A program made the translations under genes and the position numbers. This document shows positions 9,458 to 18,303 of a stretch of DNA of 64,000 nucleotides, in pieces. The stretch lies in contig NZ_CP037452.1 in the NCBI RefSeq assembly GCF_007754425.1, positions 4,377,164 to 4,441,163 on the forward strand. The letters are read 5' to 3'. The notes beneath the pieces are model-generated. The model ran no database searches. It was not told where the DNA came from and saw nothing but the letters and a program-made list of their open reading frames with translations. Source of the DNA: Gimesia fumaroli (lineage in GTDB: Bacteria; Planctomycetota; Planctomycetia; Planctomycetales; Planctomycetaceae). The first letter of the stretch is position 1. The number at the start of each line of letters is the position of its first letter.

Positions 9458-10264
9458 TTACGACTTCTTTTTGGCGGCGGCTCGTTTTGCTTTACGAGCT
9501 GCTTCCGCTTTTTTCTCTGCTGCTTTCACTTCTGCTTCAGGCTTTCGCTTCTGCTGTAACAACCATTCGTAAACTTTCGGATTGCTATACGTCTCTGTCC
9601 ACGAATCATGTCCTGCTTCCGGATAAATCGTGAAAGAGACATCCGCATTCGCTTTCTTCAAGACGTCTACCAATACCTGGGACCGTTCCAATGGCACAGC
9701 GCCATCTTTTGCGCCGTGGAATACCCAGATGGGAACATGCTTGATTTTTTTAACCCAGAATTTTTCTCCCCCACCACAAATCGGAACCAGGGCAGCAAAC
9801 CGGTAAGGAGTATAGGCGGCCAAAGACCAAGTCCCAAACCCCCCCATACTTAACCCGGTTACATAGATCCGGTCTTTATCCACGCGGTATTTCTTCTCAA
9901 CATCATTGAGTAGTGCCGTTAATTCGACTGGTTGCCAGAGTTGATCCTTGGGACACTGCGGCGATACAACGATAAATGGAAACTGCTTCCCGTTTTTCAC
10001 TAATTTCGGCGGACCGTGCACGGTGACCAGATCCAGATTGTCGCCTCGTTCTCCCGCGCCATGCAGAAATAACACCAAAGGCCACTTTTCTTTTTGATCG
10101 TAATCCTCCGGCAAATAAATCAGATAGTCCATTTTCACAGGAATCGTCGTATTGAGCTCAGCGGCTCCCTGTTTCCCCGACTGCGTTTTCTCCTCAGCCT
10201 GTACTCCCGACATACTGACAAGCACAAATAGAGACAATAATCCTGGAATAATTTTCCGCAGCAT
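9458..10264 (-). CDS. Exported esterase / dienelactone-hydrolase-like protein
   Basis: A 268-residue secreted alpha/beta hydrolase. The ATG at 10264 is preceded by GGGAGG at the right distance; a TTG nine bases upstream would place the ribosome site against the start. A signal peptide (GLLSLFVLVSMSGVQAEE) follows. Catalytic residues are Ser139 in TGLSMGGFGTW, Asp187 in HGAKDGAVP and His219 in EAGHDSW; the oxyanion motif is LFLHGAGERGDN. This matches the prolyl-oligopeptidase/PHB-depolymerase-like exported esterases that are frequent in planctomycetes and often linked to polysaccharide or ester breakdown. The C-terminus is a Lys/Ala-rich tail of about 30 residues, likely disordered. Confidence 0.85.
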   Translation of the reverse strand: MLRKIIPGLLSLFVLVSMSGVQAEEKTQSGKQGAAELNTTIPVKMDYLIYLPEDYDQKEKWPLVLFLHGAGERGDNLDLVTVHGPPKLVKNGKQFPFIVVSPQCPKDQLWQPVELTALLNDVEKKYRVDKDRIYVTGLSMGGFGTWSLAAYTPYRFAALVPICGGGEKFWVKKIKHVPIWVFHGAKDGAVPLERSQVLVDVLKKANADVSFTIYPEAGHDSWTETYSNPKVYEWLLQQKRKPEAEVKAAEKKAEAARKAKRAAAKKKS

Positions 10265-10601
10265 TGATTTCAACCTCCCGCTATTAGAAATGTTGTTTCT
10301 GAGAACTTAAGCAAAATAGGACATGAGCATGACAGAGAATTTTGAAGACTTCAAGCCTCTACCATAACAACAAACAAGACTAATATCACATGTATACATA
10401 GGCTAGCATAAAAGATTCGCTGAATTAAACGCTGTAAAGTAACCGATTTGCGGCGTTTCTGAGTCACTTGTCTGAATCAGTGACTCCTTCTGTTCAACCT
10501 GCCAAAATGCTCTTCTGCCATTATTCATTTTTTGATAAAGTTTGCCCCTCAATCCTCTCATTCTCTCCTGTCGTTTTCTTTCAAACACTCTCATCTCTCA
10601 A
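10265..10601. other. Divergent intergenic region with two hairpins
   Basis: This spacer of about 340 bp separates the exported esterase (minus) and the HEAT lipoprotein (plus). It contains a perfect 8-bp inverted repeat (10461-10468 with 10479-10486, 10-nt loop) and, next to it, a 6-bp pair AAACGC at 10427-10432 with GCGTTT at 10453-10458. There is no T-run, so neither looks like a terminator. They may be operators or 5' leader structure. No small gene is supported. Confidence 0.5.
10461..10486. repeat. Perfect inverted repeat upstream of HEAT lipoprotein
   Basis: Arms GAGTCACT and AGTGACTC are separated by 10 nt. The repeat is 115 bp upstream of the ATG at 10602. It may be a protein-binding site or an RNA hairpin; nothing in the sequence decides which. 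Confidence 0.45.
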
Positions 10602-13511
10602 ATGAATTCTGCCCCCCCTCGCGGACATCGTTTACATTCGAAACCAGTCTCATTGAAACAGTTTACCTCAAGTCTGTTTCTGACTGGTTTCCTGATCTGC
10701 TGCGCGCTGCCTGCGGGCTGCCAGAAAAGCCTGCTTCAAAACGTACCCCAGGCACAGCTGCCAGTCGCGTTGAAAGAGAAAGTCTCTCCATCCATTCCCG
10801 AGGACCTGAAAGGACTCCAGGTCTATTTGTCCAAGGATTTGTGGAGCCGAAACGATCACTGGTCGGCCTTTCAGGAATGGAAAACACTTCAAAGCCATGC
10901 TGCCACGAAAAGTACTCCCCCCTTGGACATTCATCGCTGGGTGTTTGGAACCTTAAAGCCGGATGACATATCATCAGAAGCAATCAAATCAGAAACACCT
11001 TCTGACTCGGCGAAAGCTTCTGAATTGGTTGATTCAAAGGATTCTACTGAGGCAACAGCTTCGACTACAGACAAACGAACCGTTGAAACGCAATCCCCCA
11101 AAACAGAAAGCTGGTCCTTTAATTCATTGCAGGAATTTTTCATTCGATCAGACTCACTGTCCGCCGAGTCTGATTCCAGGCACAGCTCTGATAAAATCGC
11201 CAGACTGAAGCAGCTTTCAAAACATGACTCGCTCGCAGGCTGGAATGCTGCGATTTTATGGGCAATTCTATCCCCAGAAACGGCCTCTGCAACAATCCCC
11301 ATTCTGGAAAAGCTCGTCTTTGACCTACCAGCGTTCGATCCATCAAAGAAAAACAATGCGCCTGCCCGGCAACCTCTTGAGTTATTCTCCTTAGAGGATA
11401 GCCAGAAACCAGGCCAGGACAAATCGAAGCCTCAACTGAAGCAAGTTTCGCCTGCCATGAAACATGCGGCTATCAATGGTTTGTCGCTGGTGCTTGCCCA
11501 TGCAGATGCCATTCCTCTCGCAACAAAAAACAAACTCACCCAGGCATTACAGCGTCCCGACATCTCCATCGAAATCCGTATTGAATTATACTGTGGTTTA
11601 GCCCGATTCATGTCACCTGCAAATATTCCCACCCTGGAACAGTCACTTGAGGTCGGCAATCACAAAACACGCCTTCCCAAAACACTGCGTCGGTCAGCAA
11701 TGGATGCCTGCCTGATTCACGGACTCTGGTTTTACGGCGATCCCAACCTGCTCGCAAATACAACTGCTCCACAAAAAGAAATTCGGAAATTCGATTCTGC
11801 GGTATGGCCAACCAATATCATGCAGGTTCGCTGGGATTCTGATTCCCAGATGCGTACTAATTTTGGCTATTGGACAGTACTGGTTCATCATCCGGATGCG
11901 GAAGCGATTCTGATTTCACAGTTAAAAGATGCTGACATCCTGGTTCAAAATAAAGCCATAGAACACCTGGGAACTCTGGGAACAGAAACCGCACTTCAAC
12001 TTTTGCAAGAACAGGTAAAGCGACCTCAGGAAAGCTCCCGGATCTCAGCCGCCATCGGATTGACTCCCTGGGGACCACACTATCTGGCTCCTCTCACCAA
12101 GGACTCATCTGCATCAGTTCGGCTTGCTGCTGCAAATGGCCTGGGATCGACGGCATCTCCTGAAGCGGCTCTTTTATTAAGATCTCTCCTGAACGACCGT
12201 AGCACGCATGTGCAAACATCGGTCATCGATTCTATCAGTCAATGGCCGGATGAACTTGCCATTCCCCTGCTTCTGGAAGCGATTCAGGAAGGCGTTTATA
12301 AAACACGACGGAAAAGTATCATTCAATTAACGAATCGGACCGGGACAAGTGGATCCATTTCAATTGAAGCATCTAAAGCAGAACGCATCGCCGCTGTCAG
12401 AGAACTGGTCCAGTCCCATAATCTTCCGGCAGGATTCTGGAATCAGCTTCTGCAATCGGGGATGCAAAAAACAAAAGAAGTCAATCAAAGTCGGGTAGCA
12501 GAAATCCAGGCCTACTTTCAGGATCTCATCAATCAACCACGTGAATCGACACAGTACCAGCACGCGTTTCGAGAACTCGCCAACATCCCACCACATGAAT
12601 TGGGAATTTTGGAGAAATTGATTCTGAAAACATCCATTGAGCTTCCCAATGAAATCTATACTGAACTGCTTCCAGAACTGGACCCAGACTATGCCGCGTT
12701 AAACCAGTTGACGAGTTTGCATGTTACGGATCGACGCCAGGGTGCACAACAGCTTTTACTGAAATCCCAAAATGTGTCGTTGAGTCCAGTTTTTGTAAAA
12801 CGCCTTCGAAAATTAATGTCAAATGAACAGGATCGCCTTGTCTGGCGAATTGTGATGTCTGCAATTTCAAAAGACAACTACGACGAATCGGCACAACTGG
12901 CGCTTCTGGCAATCAATCATAACTGGTCTGACATCAGAATCCTGGGATGTGAGTACTTTGGATCACACGGCTTACCACAGTATGCCCTCTGGCTACTACC
13001 TCTGCTAAATGATAAAAATGAATCCGTGCAGATCGCAGCCATCAAAGCCATCGGCCACTGTCATAACCCGATTGCAATCTCTGGCATTCAAAATGAAACA
13101 CAGAATCAGACTCCGGCTCCCTCTCTGCGATCCAAACTGACTCACTCCAATCAACGAGTCCGTTTTGAAGCCGTCGCCGCCCTGAGTCGCCTGGGTGATG
13201 TTGAAGGCATGCAGGAACTGGTGCGACTTTCCATAGATACTCGCAATTCAATTCGCATTGATGCAGTCCGTGAAATGGGGCAATCCGGGCAAACACGATT
13301 CGTTGAACCGCTGATCCAAATGGCATGGACAGAGCGCAATCTTACCCCCCTCAAAGAAATCCTCAACAGTCTGGATAAACTGGTTCCCGCATCAGAGCGT
13401 CCTGCAGATCTGAACGCTCAGATCAAGCACTCCGAACAAGCAAAAATCTGGATGAACTGGTGGCAAACACACCACTCCGGCCCTTCAACACGACTGTTTA
13501 CAGGCCGTTAA
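10602..13511 (+). CDS. HEAT-repeat lipoprotein
   Basis: A 969-residue exported protein. After a basic N-terminus comes a hydrophobic stretch (LFLTGFLICCALPAGC) ending in a lipobox-like Cys, so membrane anchoring as a lipoprotein is likely. Residues about 100-170 are Ser/Thr/Glu-rich linker. Most of the rest is helical. From about residue 430 on there are repeated HEAT/PBS-lyase-like units such as VQNKAIEHLGTLG, SVRLAAANGLGSTASPEAA, SVQIAAIKAIGHC and RVRFEAVAALSRLGD. HEAT solenoids bind other proteins; the partner is unknown. The ATG at 10602 has no ribosome site. A TTG at 10542 would add 20 residues without improving the signal peptide, so I prefer the ATG. Confidence 0.8.
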   Translation: MNSAPPRGHRLHSKPVSLKQFTSSLFLTGFLICCALPAGCQKSLLQNVPQAQLPVALKEKVSPSIPEDLKGLQVYLSKDLWSRNDHWSAFQEWKTLQSHAATKSTPPLDIHRWVFGTLKPDDISSEAIKSETPSDSAKASELVDSKDSTEATASTTDKRTVETQSPKTESWSFNSLQEFFIRSDSLSAESDSRHSSDKIARLKQLSKHDSLAGWNAAILWAILSPETASATIPILEKLVFDLPAFDPSKKNNAPARQPLELFSLEDSQKPGQDKSKPQLKQVSPAMKHAAINGLSLVLAHADAIPLATKNKLTQALQRPDISIEIRIELYCGLARFMSPANIPTLEQSLEVGNHKTRLPKTLRRSAMDACLIHGLWFYGDPNLLANTTAPQKEIRKFDSAVWPTNIMQVRWDSDSQMRTNFGYWTVLVHHPDAEAILISQLKDADILVQNKAIEHLGTLGTETALQLLQEQVKRPQESSRISAAIGLTPWGPHYLAPLTKDSSASVRLAAANGLGSTASPEAALLLRSLLNDRSTHVQTSVIDSISQWPDELAIPLLLEAIQEGVYKTRRKSIIQLTNRTGTSGSISIEASKAERIAAVRELVQSHNLPAGFWNQLLQSGMQKTKEVNQSRVAEIQAYFQDLINQPRESTQYQHAFRELANIPPHELGILEKLILKTSIELPNEIYTELLPELDPDYAALNQLTSLHVTDRRQGAQQLLLKSQNVSLSPVFVKRLRKLMSNEQDRLVWRIVMSAISKDNYDESAQLALLAINHNWSDIRILGCEYFGSHGLPQYALWLLPLLNDKNESVQIAAIKAIGHCHNPIAISGIQNETQNQTPAPSLRSKLTHSNQRVRFEAVAALSRLGDVEGMQELVRLSIDTRNSIRIDAVREMGQSGQTRFVEPLIQMAWTERNLTPLKEILNSLDKLVPASERPADLNAQIKHSEQAKIWMNWWQTHHSGPSTRLFTGR

Positions 13512-13633
13512 GTATGAAATCTTGTTTTTGGGGTACTTGAAGCCTGTTCTCCTTTCCTGGATAACAGTATTATGGTTTGAAACCAGAAGATTTCTGTACC
13601 CCTCGAATATTTTATTCACTGCGGAATTACTAC

Positions 13634-13999
13634 ATGACGAACTACCACGACGACTTTCAATTGGAATGGCATGGAAACACGGTCGTAATCATTCCAGCAA
13701 GTAATGTCGAATCTATGAGTTGGGATCTGATTGAGCAGGCAGCCGACATCGTAATGGCTCCGTTACAGGAAGTAGAAATTCCGATGGTCGTGTTCGATTT
13801 GAGCGATGTCAGCTACTTCGGCTCCGTATTCCTCGCACTCTTATTAAGATGCCATAAACATGTCCGAAGTCGAGGTGGAGAGTTAGTCTTGTGTGGTGCC
13901 AGCAAAATGGCAAATGAATTATTGAGAATCACAGCACTAGACACGCTATGGGCGATATATGAAACCAGAGACGAAGCTCTGGATGCCCTGATGGGCTAA
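13634..13999 (+). CDS. STAS-domain protein (anti-sigma factor antagonist type)
   Basis: A 121-residue single STAS domain. The conserved [17 protein letters not shown] segment corresponds to the region of SpoIIAA/RsbV that carries the phosphorylated Ser, here probably the Ser in YFGS. The end resembles the family's final helix ([24 protein letters not shown]). Such proteins take part in partner-switching control of sigma factors or in stressosome-like complexes. No anti-sigma kinase of the RsbW type lies adjacent; the ECF sigma and Ser/Thr kinase genes 1.1-2.3 kb downstream are possible partners only by proximity. The ATG at 13634 is preferred over a TTG at 13577. Confidence 0.8.
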   Translation: MTNYHDDFQLEWHGNTVVIIPASNVESMSWDLIEQAADIVMAPLQEVEIPMVVFDLSDVSYFGSVFLALLLRCHKHVRSRGGELVLCGASKMANELLRITALDTLWAIYETRDEALDALMG

Positions 14000-14057
14000 A
14001 TCACCCCAAAAGTTCTACCAGACAACTCGACCAGTTGTGTTAAAGGATTAATAGTTC

Positions 14058-15122
14058 ATGTCGAGGAAATATCGAAAAACGCGTCCCAGCGTCTCTGAAT
14101 CTGATGTATTACCCACCGAGCATAGCCCTGAGCTTTATTCGCCCGATTCCATCGTCGCCAGTATCAAAGAGACAGCTGACAAATTACAAAAAGACCAGGC
14201 AACGCGCGGCGATCTCAAAATCCTGGACCGTGCCCTGAAAGAACTCAGATACGCGTTTAAAGTATTCACCCCTTATCGCAAGCAGCGCAAAGTCACCGTT
14301 TTCGGATCTGCCAGAACCCTGCCCGACGATCCCGCTTATCAACAGGCCCTGCAATTCGGTCGACGCATGGCCGAAGAAAAATGGATGACGGTTACTGGTG
14401 CCGGCCCCGGGATCATGGAAGCAGCGCATGTCGGTGCAGGCACAGATATGTCGATGGGCGTGAATATTGTGCTCCCTTTCGAACAGGAGCCGAATTATGT
14501 CATTCATAAAGACGAGAAGCTGGTTAACTTAAACTACTTCTTTACGCGCAAACTGCTCTTCGTGAAAGAAGTCCACGCCATCGTTTGCTGTGCTGGTGGT
14601 TTTGGAACGCTAGATGAAGCCTTTGAAACGCTCACCTTAGTTCAAACCGGAAAACGCGATCCCATGCCCATCGTTCTGTTAGATACGCCGGGAGGGACCT
14701 ACTGGAAAGAATGGGAATCGTTTCTAAAGAATAATCTGTTAAAACAGGAATTGATTTCTGAAGAAGACCTGTCCCTGTTTCATGTCACAGACAATATTGA
14801 AGATGCCGTCGATGAAGTCATCGGCTTTTACAGCGTCTATAACAGTATGCGGTATGTCAAAGGACGTCTCGTATTGCGGTTGCATGTGGAGCCCAGCAGT
14901 CAGTTCGTTGAACAGTTGAATGACGAATTCAAAGACATTCTGGAATCAGGCATCATCACCAAAGTCGAAACACATGAGCTGGAAAAAGACGACGACCACC
15001 TGGCCGACCTGCCTCGTATTTCGTTGTTGTTCAATCGCAAAAACCTGGGACGACTGCGACAAATGATTGATCGCATCAACGACGAACTTGCCCCGAAGAA
15101 CGATGAAGAAGAAGCGGAATAA
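14058..15122 (+). CDS. Long LOG-family (TIGR00730) Rossmann-fold protein
   Basis: A 354-residue protein with the LOG/lysine-decarboxylase-like core. It has GSART (nucleotide-phosphate contact), [15 protein letters not shown] and the family signature [12 protein letters not shown] at about 179-190. LOG proteins are cytokinin-activating phosphoribohydrolases or related nucleotide 5'-monophosphate nucleosidases. The usual length is 180-230 residues. Here there are about 75 extra residues at the N-terminus and about 90 at the C-terminus, the latter highly charged. The extended form probably acts on purine nucleotides, but the substrate is not readable from sequence. The 3' end is 6 bp from a convergent sigma-factor gene. 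Confidence 0.85.
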   Translation: MSRKYRKTRPSVSESDVLPTEHSPELYSPDSIVASIKETADKLQKDQATRGDLKILDRALKELRYAFKVFTPYRKQRKVTVFGSARTLPDDPAYQQALQFGRRMAEEKWMTVTGAGPGIMEAAHVGAGTDMSMGVNIVLPFEQEPNYVIHKDEKLVNLNYFFTRKLLFVKEVHAIVCCAGGFGTLDEAFETLTLVQTGKRDPMPIVLLDTPGGTYWKEWESFLKNNLLKQELISEEDLSLFHVTDNIEDAVDEVIGFYSVYNSMRYVKGRLVLRLHVEPSSQFVEQLNDEFKDILESGIITKVETHELEKDDDHLADLPRISLLFNRKNLGRLRQMIDRINDELAPKNDEEEAE

Positions 15123-15128
15123 GCTGGC

Positions 15129-15755
15129 TTAAGGTCCAAGCATGCTCTTGAATTCGTCTTCGTGTTTCAAGATCTCCTGCAGTTTCACCATCGAACGACT
15201 AACCATTACGCGAACAGCAACATCAGATTTCCCCAACTGCGCTGCGATCTCTTTAGTCGGGAGCCCTTCGACATATTTCAAACGAATCGCTTCCCGATTC
15301 TCTTCCGGTAAACTTTCCAGAGCCAGCAATAACTTCATTTCTTTTGCGCCACGCGAAAACGCCTGACTGGGACTGGTGATACTGGCAATCAGCAAATCCA
15401 TAAATCCCTGCCCTTCTCCATCACTGGGAGATCGTTGTTTGACTTCTCGTCCGGCTGCCCGCTTTTGTACCTGAAAATATTTTCGGTGATTATCTATAAT
15501 CCGCCGTTCAGAGAGATGACAGAGCCAGTTGAAAGGCGTCTTCTGCTCAAAATCAATTTGAGATAACGACTCGACTGCGTTCAGCGACACTTCCTGCAGA
15601 ATATCGGTGGCTTCGACTTTGCTTTTAAGCCCGTCGCTCATGTTTTTATTGATAAAGGCTAACAAAGGGGCACGATGCGCTTCGATAAATTCAAGTAAAG
15701 CCGGCTCACTTCCCTGTTTAATCTGGCTAATTAATACTTCGATGTCAGTCGTCAT
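15129..15755 (-). CDS. ECF-type RNA polymerase sigma factor
   Basis: A 208-residue sigma-70 family protein of the kind abundant in planctomycetes. Region 2 is seen at about 15-85 (VEATDILQEVSLNAVESL, then TPFNWLCHLSERRIIDNHRK) and region 4 at about 145-195 (SLPEENREAIRLKYVEGL, TKEIAAQLGKSDVAVRVMVSR). The linker between them is long (about 50 residues). ATG at 15755 has AGGAAG upstream; an in-frame start at 15785 is less likely. It is divergent from a Ser/Thr kinase gene, and the kinase probably modulates it, as seen for other planctomycete sigma-kinase pairs. Confidence 0.9.
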   Translation of the reverse strand: MTTDIEVLISQIKQGSEPALLEFIEAHRAPLLAFINKNMSDGLKSKVEATDILQEVSLNAVESLSQIDFEQKTPFNWLCHLSERRIIDNHRKYFQVQKRAAGREVKQRSPSDGEGQGFMDLLIASITSPSQAFSRGAKEMKLLLALESLPEENREAIRLKYVEGLPTKEIAAQLGKSDVAVRVMVSRSMVKLQEILKHEDEFKSMLGP

Positions 15756-15810
15756 GAAAACTTCACACTTCCTGCAATGAGTCATTCAAGTCGGGCGCGT
15801 TCTACTTTCC

Positions 15811-15892
15811 AGATGACGCATCATCGGTTACTATGATGCCCATTCAGGTAGATCAACTAGTCCCTTTATAACATTGACGGGACGCGTCATCT
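15811..15892. promoter_or_regulatory. Inverted repeat in the sigma/kinase divergent promoter region
   Basis: Arms AGATGACGC (15811-15819) and GCGTCATCT (15884-15892) are a perfect 9-bp inverted pair, one at each side of the 195-bp divergent spacer. The spacing (64 bp) is too long for a simple operator half-site pair but would suit two bound dimers or two copies of a promoter element facing opposite ways. An ECF sigma factor that recognises its own promoter on both strands would give this pattern; that is inference. Confidence 0.4.
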
Positions 15893-15950
15893 ACTGAATT
15901 ATTCACAGGAATCATCTCAGAACTGTGTTCATCAATTCAGGAGCACTCTG

Positions 15951-18185
15951 TTGTCGGAACCGCTGCCACATCTGGATACAACAGACAGCCAGGACAGTCT
16001 CGCTGCGCTGACTGGGGTGATGGAACAGTTTGTCGGCGACTGGGAGGCTCAAGAATCTCCCCCGGGATTAAAACAATATCTCCCGGAAACGGCCCCCATC
16101 AACCGCTTTCTCCTGATTGAGCTCATTAAAATTGATCTGGAGTTTCGCTGGCAGCAGTTTAATTTTCCCAAACGCATCCCAGAGTATCTCGAAGAGTTCC
16201 CCCTGCTGTTGGAAGAAACCATCCCCGTTGATCTGCTCTATGAAGAGTACCATCTCCGCCGCCAGAATGGATTTGAAGTCGACCCCGCTGAATATCTCAG
16301 TTTTTTCCCTACAGCCAGTGCCCAGTTGAAACAACTCTTTGAATTGGATCATGCCTACAGCAGCACAAAAATGCTGAGTCATGCTCCACCTCAGGCACTT
16401 CATAATTTTCAACCCGGACATACCGTTGATGATTTTGAATTACTGACGCTATTAGGCAAAGGTGCGTTCGCCAAAGTTTACCAGGCACGACAGACTTCAA
16501 TGCAGCGTCTCGTCGCACTGAAAATTTCGGAAGATTCCAGCGACGAGCCACAAACCCTGGCACAACTCGATCACGACAACATTGTACGAGTGTTTGATCA
16601 ACGCCTGCTGCCGGAACAAAAAATTCGTCTGCTATATATGCAATACCTCCCTGGCGGTACACTGCAATCCGTCGTCGAAATGATTCGTAAAACAGCCCCG
16701 GCTGAACGCTCTGGGAATATTCTCATCTCGGCGATCAATCAGTCTCTGGAATTACGTGGGGAATCACGACCTGCGGAATCTTATACATATCTCACATTGA
16801 AGTCGCTCTCTTGGCCGGAAACGATCTGCTGGCTGGGAATTAGACTGGCTAATGCGCTGGACTACGCACATCAGAAAGGCGTCTTACACCGTGATATTAA
16901 GCCGGCCAATGTGCTCCTGACATCAGACGGAGTTCCGAAACTGGCCGATTTTAATATCAGCTTCAGTTCGCACGTCACTGGCACCACGCCCGCGGCTTAC
17001 TTTGGTGGCAGCCTGGCTTATATGTCACCCGAACAACTGGAAGCCTATGCCCCAACTCATACCCGATTACCGGAAAGCCTCGACGAGCGCAGTGACCTAT
17101 ACTCTCTGGGGCTCATGTTATGGGAGCTGCTCACTGGAGTGCGTCCTTTTCAAGATCCTGCCATCTCTTCAGGCTGGTCATCGCTGTTGAATCAGATGAT
17201 CCAGCAACGCCAATCAGGCTCTGACTTAAATGAAATGCCCCAGCACCTGCCTCCGGACTGTCCAGAACACCTGGTAACAGTTCTCCAAAAATGTCTGACC
17301 CCCACTCCTGAAGAACGCTGGACCTCTGGTGCGGAACTTGCCAGCCAATTGAAATTGTGTCTGAATCCCCGCGCACAGCAGATTTTATATTCTCCCTCTA
17401 CCAGTTGGTTTTCACGCCTGAAAGGCTGGGAGATTCCACTCGTGATTCTGGTCGTCGCTATTCCGAATATTCTGGCCGGCTTATTCAACTTCTTTCACAA
17501 CCGGAAACACATCGTCGAACACTTAAAAAATTCAGAGGAAGCGTTCTGGCAAATCCAGTCTATAATTAATCTCATCGCCTATCCTCTGGGACTGGGGCTG
17601 ATTGGCTGGATCACCTGGACCATCCTCCGTTTTTCTGCTGAAAACCGGTTAAGCACCGATTCAACAGATCAACAATCGGCAGTCGTAGAAAAACGCTGTT
17701 TGCGCCTGGGGCATTATGCTGCTTTGATCTGTACGGCAGAATGGGTGGTTGCCGGCATCGCCTATCCAGTCAGTATGCACTATGCGATAGGCTCATTATC
17801 GATCACGGCCTACCTGCACTTCCTCGGATCGCTTTTATTGTGTGGTCTGATAGCCGCCAGTTATCCTTTTTTCGGCGTCACCTGGTTCAGCCTGCATCTG
17901 ATCTACCCTCGTCTCCATCCGGCTCATGATTTCAGTCAGCCCGCCCCTGAAAGCTACACTCAAATCAAAAGGCTGAGCTGGGTCTATCTAATCCTGGCGT
18001 TCCTCGTACCGATGCTCAGTATCGCCTCGCTGGCCATGATTAATCTGGATGATAAAATCGCAATCGGCATTCTTACTGTCGCCGGAACTCTAGGCGCCAT
18101 CAGCATTTTCCGCGTTTTCCAGGCACTACAAGCAGATCTGGACGCACTCAACGCGCTCTATTCTCCCCAACAGCCCACACAATAG
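15951..18185 (+). CDS. Membrane-anchored Ser/Thr protein kinase
   Basis: A 744-residue Hanks-type kinase. The start is a TTG with GGAG 8 nt upstream. Residues 1-150 form an N-terminal domain often found in planctomycete kinases. The kinase domain spans about 162-475: glycine loop GKGAFAKV (169-176), ATP-binding Lys191, catalytic loop HRDIKPAN (313-320), and SPEQL at the activation-loop end. The metal-binding DFG is written DFN (333-335). After it come about six membrane helices between 490 and 730, so the kinase domain faces the cytoplasm with a polytopic C-terminal anchor and no large sensor domain. It is divergent from the ECF sigma gene, which suggests a signalling pair. Confidence 0.92.
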   Translation: MSEPLPHLDTTDSQDSLAALTGVMEQFVGDWEAQESPPGLKQYLPETAPINRFLLIELIKIDLEFRWQQFNFPKRIPEYLEEFPLLLEETIPVDLLYEEYHLRRQNGFEVDPAEYLSFFPTASAQLKQLFELDHAYSSTKMLSHAPPQALHNFQPGHTVDDFELLTLLGKGAFAKVYQARQTSMQRLVALKISEDSSDEPQTLAQLDHDNIVRVFDQRLLPEQKIRLLYMQYLPGGTLQSVVEMIRKTAPAERSGNILISAINQSLELRGESRPAESYTYLTLKSLSWPETICWLGIRLANALDYAHQKGVLHRDIKPANVLLTSDGVPKLADFNISFSSHVTGTTPAAYFGGSLAYMSPEQLEAYAPTHTRLPESLDERSDLYSLGLMLWELLTGVRPFQDPAISSGWSSLLNQMIQQRQSGSDLNEMPQHLPPDCPEHLVTVLQKCLTPTPEERWTSGAELASQLKLCLNPRAQQILYSPSTSWFSRLKGWEIPLVILVVAIPNILAGLFNFFHNRKHIVEHLKNSEEAFWQIQSIINLIAYPLGLGLIGWITWTILRFSAENRLSTDSTDQQSAVVEKRCLRLGHYAALICTAEWVVAGIAYPVSMHYAIGSLSITAYLHFLGSLLLCGLIAASYPFFGVTWFSLHLIYPRLHPAHDFSQPAPESYTQIKRLSWVYLILAFLVPMLSIASLAMINLDDKIAIGILTVAGTLGAISIFRVFQALQADLDALNALYSPQQPTQ

Positions 18186-18303
18186 TGTTCATTTGCTTTT
18201 TCTTTTTTTCTGAAAAAAGCTGTAACAGATTCTGACCGTTCCCGCTTGGTGGGGTGTGAGAACAACAAACTCAACACTCAATCAAACCATAAGGAACGAA
18301 ACG

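Noticed and set aside
10931..11422. 163-codon minus-strand ORF rich in Ser and Glu
   Set aside because: Mirror of the Ser/Glu-rich linker of the HEAT lipoprotein on the other strand.
18202..18220. T-run and A-run hairpin after the kinase gene
   Set aside because: The stem is almost only A-T and is unlikely to be stable enough for a terminator.
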